Shown piece after piece: positions 61,382 to 64,000 of a stretch of 64,000 nt of DNA. Each line of letters opens with the position of its first letter. Within the stretch, counting starts at the first letter, position 1. The DNA is taken from positions 62,001 to 126,000 of the forward strand of contig OZ253541.1 in assembly GCA_965262365.1 (NCBI GenBank). The letters are read 5' to 3'. The position numbers were made by a program, and so were the translations under genes. Source of the stretch: UBA6522 sp965262365. GTDB taxonomy: Bacteria; Pseudomonadota; Gammaproteobacteria; Steroidobacterales; Rariloculaceae. The notes under the pieces are model-generated. The model was not told the origin of the DNA and ran no database searches. It worked only from the letters and a program-made list of their open reading frames with translations.

Positions 61382-62178
61382 GGCCGCAGATCCTCGACGG
61401 CGCGGGCCAGGTGTTCGGCGTCCACGGTACGCGCTTGCTCGACCGCCGCGGCCGAGAGCGCGTAGTGGGCGATGCGGTTGATGAGCCGCGGCAGTCCGCG
61501 GGCGGCCTGGTACAGCGCCTCGATGGCGGGGGGATCGAACAGGGGCATTTCGCACCCGGCCAGGCGCAGCCGGTGGGCGAGGTAGGGGTCCAGTTCCTCG
61601 CGCTCCAGCCCGCGCAGGTGGTGTTGAACGATGAGTCGCTGTTGCATCGATTCGTGCACGGCCATGCTCAGGCGCCGGCGCAGTTCGGTCAGTCCGATGA
61701 GCACCAGGCACAGCCTGGGGGCGGAGTCCATGTCGAAGTTGGTCAGCAGCCTGAGGTCCTCGATCACGTCGGCTCTGAGGTGGTGAGCCTCGTCGATGAC
61801 GAGCACCGGTTGTTGCTTGGCCTCCCCGACCAGGCGGGTGATCTCGGTCTGGATGGCGCGGTAGGCCGCGGCGCGGGCGTGCTCGGTAGGCAGGCCCAGT
61901 TCCCAGCCGATGCTCTTGTACATGTCCATCACGTTGCCGGTGGACAGCGCCACGTAGCACACCCGGAACAGCCCCGGGTGCAACGCACCGGTGACGTGGC
62001 GGCACACGCTGGTCTTGCCGCTGCCGGACTCCCCGGTCAGCAGCCCGATACCGCGCAGATCGATGAGGTGCTTGAGCCGCGCCTCGGCCTCGCGATGGGA
62101 GCCGCAGCGGAACAGCTCGTCGGTGTGCGCGGGGGTTTCGAACGGCAGGCGGGTCAGGGCGAAGTGGCGCAGGTACAT
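61378..62178 (-). CDS. ExeA/TniB-like AAA ATPase (copy 2)
   Basis: Same protein as 11014-11814, with Walker A GESGSGKTSVCRH and Walker B LVIDEAHHL. Intact. Confidence 0.9.
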   Translation of the reverse strand: MYLRHFALTRLPFETPAHTDELFRCGSHREAEARLKHLIDLRGIGLLTGESGSGKTSVCRHVTGALHPGLFRVCYVALSTGNVMDMYKSIGWELGLPTEHARAAAYRAIQTEITRLVGEAKQQPVLVIDEAHHLRADVIEDLRLLTNFDMDSAPRLCLVLIGLTELRRRLSMAVHESMQQRLIVQHHLRGLEREELDPYLAHRLRLAGCEMPLFDPPAIEALYQAARGLPRLINRIAHYALSAAAVEQARTVDAEHLARAVEDLRP

Positions 62179-63509
62179 CAGTCTTCCTCCTTCAGTCGGC
62201 GGATGCTCAGCGGCGAGCGCGGCGGTTGCGGCTCCCCGGGCTCGATGCGCCCGCAGCGGCGCTCGCGTTTCACGGCGGTGTTGGCGTAGGCGTCCAGCGG
62301 CGTGGCCAGGCCCGCGGGACGTCCCTCGTGCACCAGTTGCAGCGCCCGGGTGGGCGGGGCGGCCGGATCGTATCGCACGGTGACGGTTTGCCCGATGAGG
62401 ATCGCGTCGGCCTCGTAGAGGCGCCCGTGCAGACTCAGGGTGCGGTCCTTGAGCACGCGGCGTTTGGTCTCGAACAGGAACAGCTCGTCCAGATCCAGCC
62501 CGGCGGCGTCCGGGTAGCGCACCTCGGCGGCGGTCCCGGCCCAGCGGTCCAGCGGGGTCTGACCGTCCAGTCCGCGGTGCGGGGACTGATGGTATTCGCC
62601 CTCCACCCAGCCGGCCAGCGCACGGTTCAACGCCTCGATCCCGTCGATCGAGCCCACATCCAGATGGCGCAGCCAGCCGGCGCGCAGGGTGCGGAACCAG
62701 CGTTCGATCTTGCCCTTGCCGGCCGGTTGATACGGGCGGGCGTGGATGAGCGCAATGCCGAGCTTGGCGCACACCAGCGCGAGGTGGCGGGAGCGGTAAT
62801 TCGCCCCGTTGTCCACGTAGAGGCGCTCGGTGAGTCCGCGGCGCAGCAGCGCGTGCTTGAACACCGGCAGGAACGCGGCGGTGTTCTCGGCGAAGGCGAA
62901 CGCGGCGTGGGGAATGACGCGGGTGGCGTCGTCGATGAAGGCGATGAGGAAGGTCTTGCGCCGGCGGCGACCGTCAGGGACCTTCGGCCCGTGCATTACA
63001 TCGCTCATCCAGAGTTGGCCCGCCCGGCGATAGTTGAAGCGGCGCCGGTCCGTGGCGGGTCCCTGCGCGGCGGCCCGGCCCGTCAGCCCCTCGCGGCGCA
63101 GCAACCGCTGCACGGTGGACGCCGAGGGCATCGCCGCCTCGCTCACCAGCCCGTGCTCGGCGGCGTGGGCGATGACCGCGCGCACGGAGTAGCCGGGGCG
63201 CCGGGTCTTGATCGCCACCAGCGCCTCGGCGACCTCCGCGGGCATGCGCCGGGGCCGGCCCAGGTCCGAGCGACGTTTCGGGTACAGCGCCTCGAAGCCA
63301 CCGTAGCGGTACGTCACCAGCCACTTGCGTATCGTCTCCGCGGCCACCCGGGTGCGGTGCGTGCCGGGGATCGCGTAGGTCCCGGCGGCCTTTTCTTTCA
63401 GCTTCTCACCGATGCCGCGGGCGCCGCGGGGCAGGTGCGCCAAGTCCGCGATCAGCCCGTAGCGGAACAGCGCCACGGCCTCTCGCAGCTTCTCGTCGTG
63501 CTCGGTCAT
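62178..63509 (-). CDS. DDE transposase (copy 2)
   Basis: Same protein as 9683-11014, with the DDE residues in WMSDVMHG, YVDNGANY and GKIERWF. Intact, 443 residues. Confidence 0.9.
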   Translation of the reverse strand: MTEHDEKLREAVALFRYGLIADLAHLPRGARGIGEKLKEKAAGTYAIPGTHRTRVAAETIRKWLVTYRYGGFEALYPKRRSDLGRPRRMPAEVAEALVAIKTRRPGYSVRAVIAHAAEHGLVSEAAMPSASTVQRLLRREGLTGRAAAQGPATDRRRFNYRRAGQLWMSDVMHGPKVPDGRRRRKTFLIAFIDDATRVIPHAAFAFAENTAAFLPVFKHALLRRGLTERLYVDNGANYRSRHLALVCAKLGIALIHARPYQPAGKGKIERWFRTLRAGWLRHLDVGSIDGIEALNRALAGWVEGEYHQSPHRGLDGQTPLDRWAGTAAEVRYPDAAGLDLDELFLFETKRRVLKDRTLSLHGRLYEADAILIGQTVTVRYDPAAPPTRALQLVHEGRPAGLATPLDAYANTAVKRERRCGRIEPGEPQPPRSPLSIRRLKEED

Positions 63510-63556
63510 GGTCTCGGCGGCCTCCCCGGGGTCTTGCGCGGTTCACGGTGGCCACG

Positions 63557-64000
63557 TTAGCGCCTGCAAGCCGGTGGATCAGGCCCCGTCCCGTGTTGGA
63601 CGACCGCCAGAGCGGTCCCCGGCGCCGGCACGTCAGGACAAAAGCCCAACGGCGGCGCCAGCCGCGCCAGGCGCCCCTCGCACCGCCCGCGCAGCCCCAC
63701 CAGCACCGCCTCGGTCTTGAGCCGCTCCCGGAACGCCCCAACTTCCGGGGGACACTTCAGGAACCGCTCCGGCCACAGCCCCCGAACCGCCGCCAGGTTC
63801 CGATGCACCGCCCGCACCCGGCGGCCCAGCCAGCGCATCGCCCCGGGCAGATGCACCGCGTCGCGCCGCAGCGCGTCGGCCGCCTTGGCGAGACTGGGCG
63901 CGGCCTCCGCCTCAACCACCGCCTCTTCGACCGCCTGCAGCGTGCCCCCCAGCCTCGCCGCCAGGCAATCCGGCAACCGGCTGAACGTCATGTGACTCTC
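63557..64000 (-). CDS. Zinc-ribbon accessory protein (copy 2), start outside window
   Basis: Same frame as 8958-9635. The visible part begins within the ESHMTFSRLPDCLA region and lacks the CPNHPRGGC zinc-ribbon N-terminus, which lies past the end of the window. Confidence 0.6.
   Translation of the reverse strand, partial: ESHMTFSRLPDCLAARLGGTLQAVEEAVVEAEAAPSLAKAADALRRDAVHLPGAMRWLGRRVRAVHRNLAAVRGLWPERFLKCPPEVGAFRERLKTEAVLVGLRGRCEGRLARLAPPLGFCPDVPAPGTALAVVQHGTGPDPPACRR

Larger units (their letters stand above)
60978..64000 (-). mobile_element. Four-gene DDE/AAA insertion element, copy 2 (inverted, cut by window end)
   Basis: This stretch is the reverse complement of 8712-12214 from its right end onward, to the end of the window (3023 of 3503 bp). 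I see two single-base differences in the right-end region compared by eye. The boundary TGTTGTTGG at 60978 is where similarity stops. The flanking target duplication cannot be checked because the other end is outside the window. Confidence 0.92.

Noticed and set aside
1..64000. CRISPR arrays, tRNA and rRNA genes
   Set aside because: I saw no spaced direct-repeat array and no tRNA- or rRNA-like sequence while reading both strands; this is a visual check only.

Overview
The window looks like chromosomal DNA of a GC-rich proteobacterium, most likely gammaproteobacterial. Evidence: a TonB-dependent receptor, a DctPQM TRAP transporter, lipoproteins with proteobacterial lipoboxes, an Lrp/alanine dehydrogenase pair and several DUF6152-type secreted proteins. 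I cannot place it lower than phylum or class from sequence alone. I saw no tRNA, rRNA or CRISPR array.

Layout. (1) 1-8.7 kb is a defence and toxin-antitoxin (TA) scrapyard. It holds a Uma2 nuclease cut by the window edge, a HATPase remnant, an HTH-DUF4325 protein that has lost its ATPase centre, an orphan AbiEi antitoxin with two covarying operators, an AAA ATPase with a 27-bp inverted repeat in its leader, three further fragments of that ATPase, an orphan HigA-like antitoxin, a complete DUF6088-AbiEii pair and a sterol-desaturase-like gene. (2) 8712-12214 is a four-gene DDE/AAA insertion element with a 5-bp target duplication (ATCGC). (3) 12.3-15.7 kb holds a SEC-C/TPR protein, an orphan BrnA, a second sterol-desaturase fragment and a Phd-PIN pair. 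(4) 15.7-36.8 kb is mainly metabolism and transport: nitronate monooxygenase, cyclase, resorcylate-type decarboxylase, an atypical sulfatase, a TRAP transporter, a TonB receptor, an aminotransferase, an SLC23 permease with an ATPase-like tail, a dehydrogenase, an MBL-fold lipoprotein with EF-hands, and alanine dehydrogenase. (5) 36.9-44.6 kb: Lrp regulator, RelE-Phd pair, pyruvate carboxylase, divergent Fic protein, MFS transporter. (6) 44.7-52.4 kb: a ThDP enzyme among DUF6152 and 'GRWEGD' secreted proteins, then a lipoprotein joining a hydratase-like domain to an NHL propeller, and a DoxX-like protein. (7) 52.4-55.3 kb: a CmcJ/NvfI-type gene split by an IS1634-family element. (8) 55.4-61 kb: SYLF protein, c-type heme protein, LigAB extradiol dioxygenase with a divergent bicupin, orphan ParD, an HTH protein, and a secreted protein cut by (9) a second, inverted copy of the four-gene element (60978 to the window end).

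The metabolic genes suggest uptake and breakdown of aromatic or carboxylated compounds (TRAP, TonB, decarboxylase, LigAB, nitronate monooxygenase, cyclase, pyruvate carboxylase), but nothing in the sequence fixes the substrates. The accessory genes show heavy mobile-element and deletion activity: split, fused, frameshifted and internally deleted genes are common.

The best candidates for something undescribed are: the ATPase with its paired 27-bp inverted repeats and scattered C-terminal fragments (2.5-8 kb); the hydratase-NHL fusion lipoprotein (50144-52018); the possible IS-within-MITE nesting at 52586-54612; and the cluster of TTGCGC/GCGCAA sites in front of the active-site-altered Fic gene.
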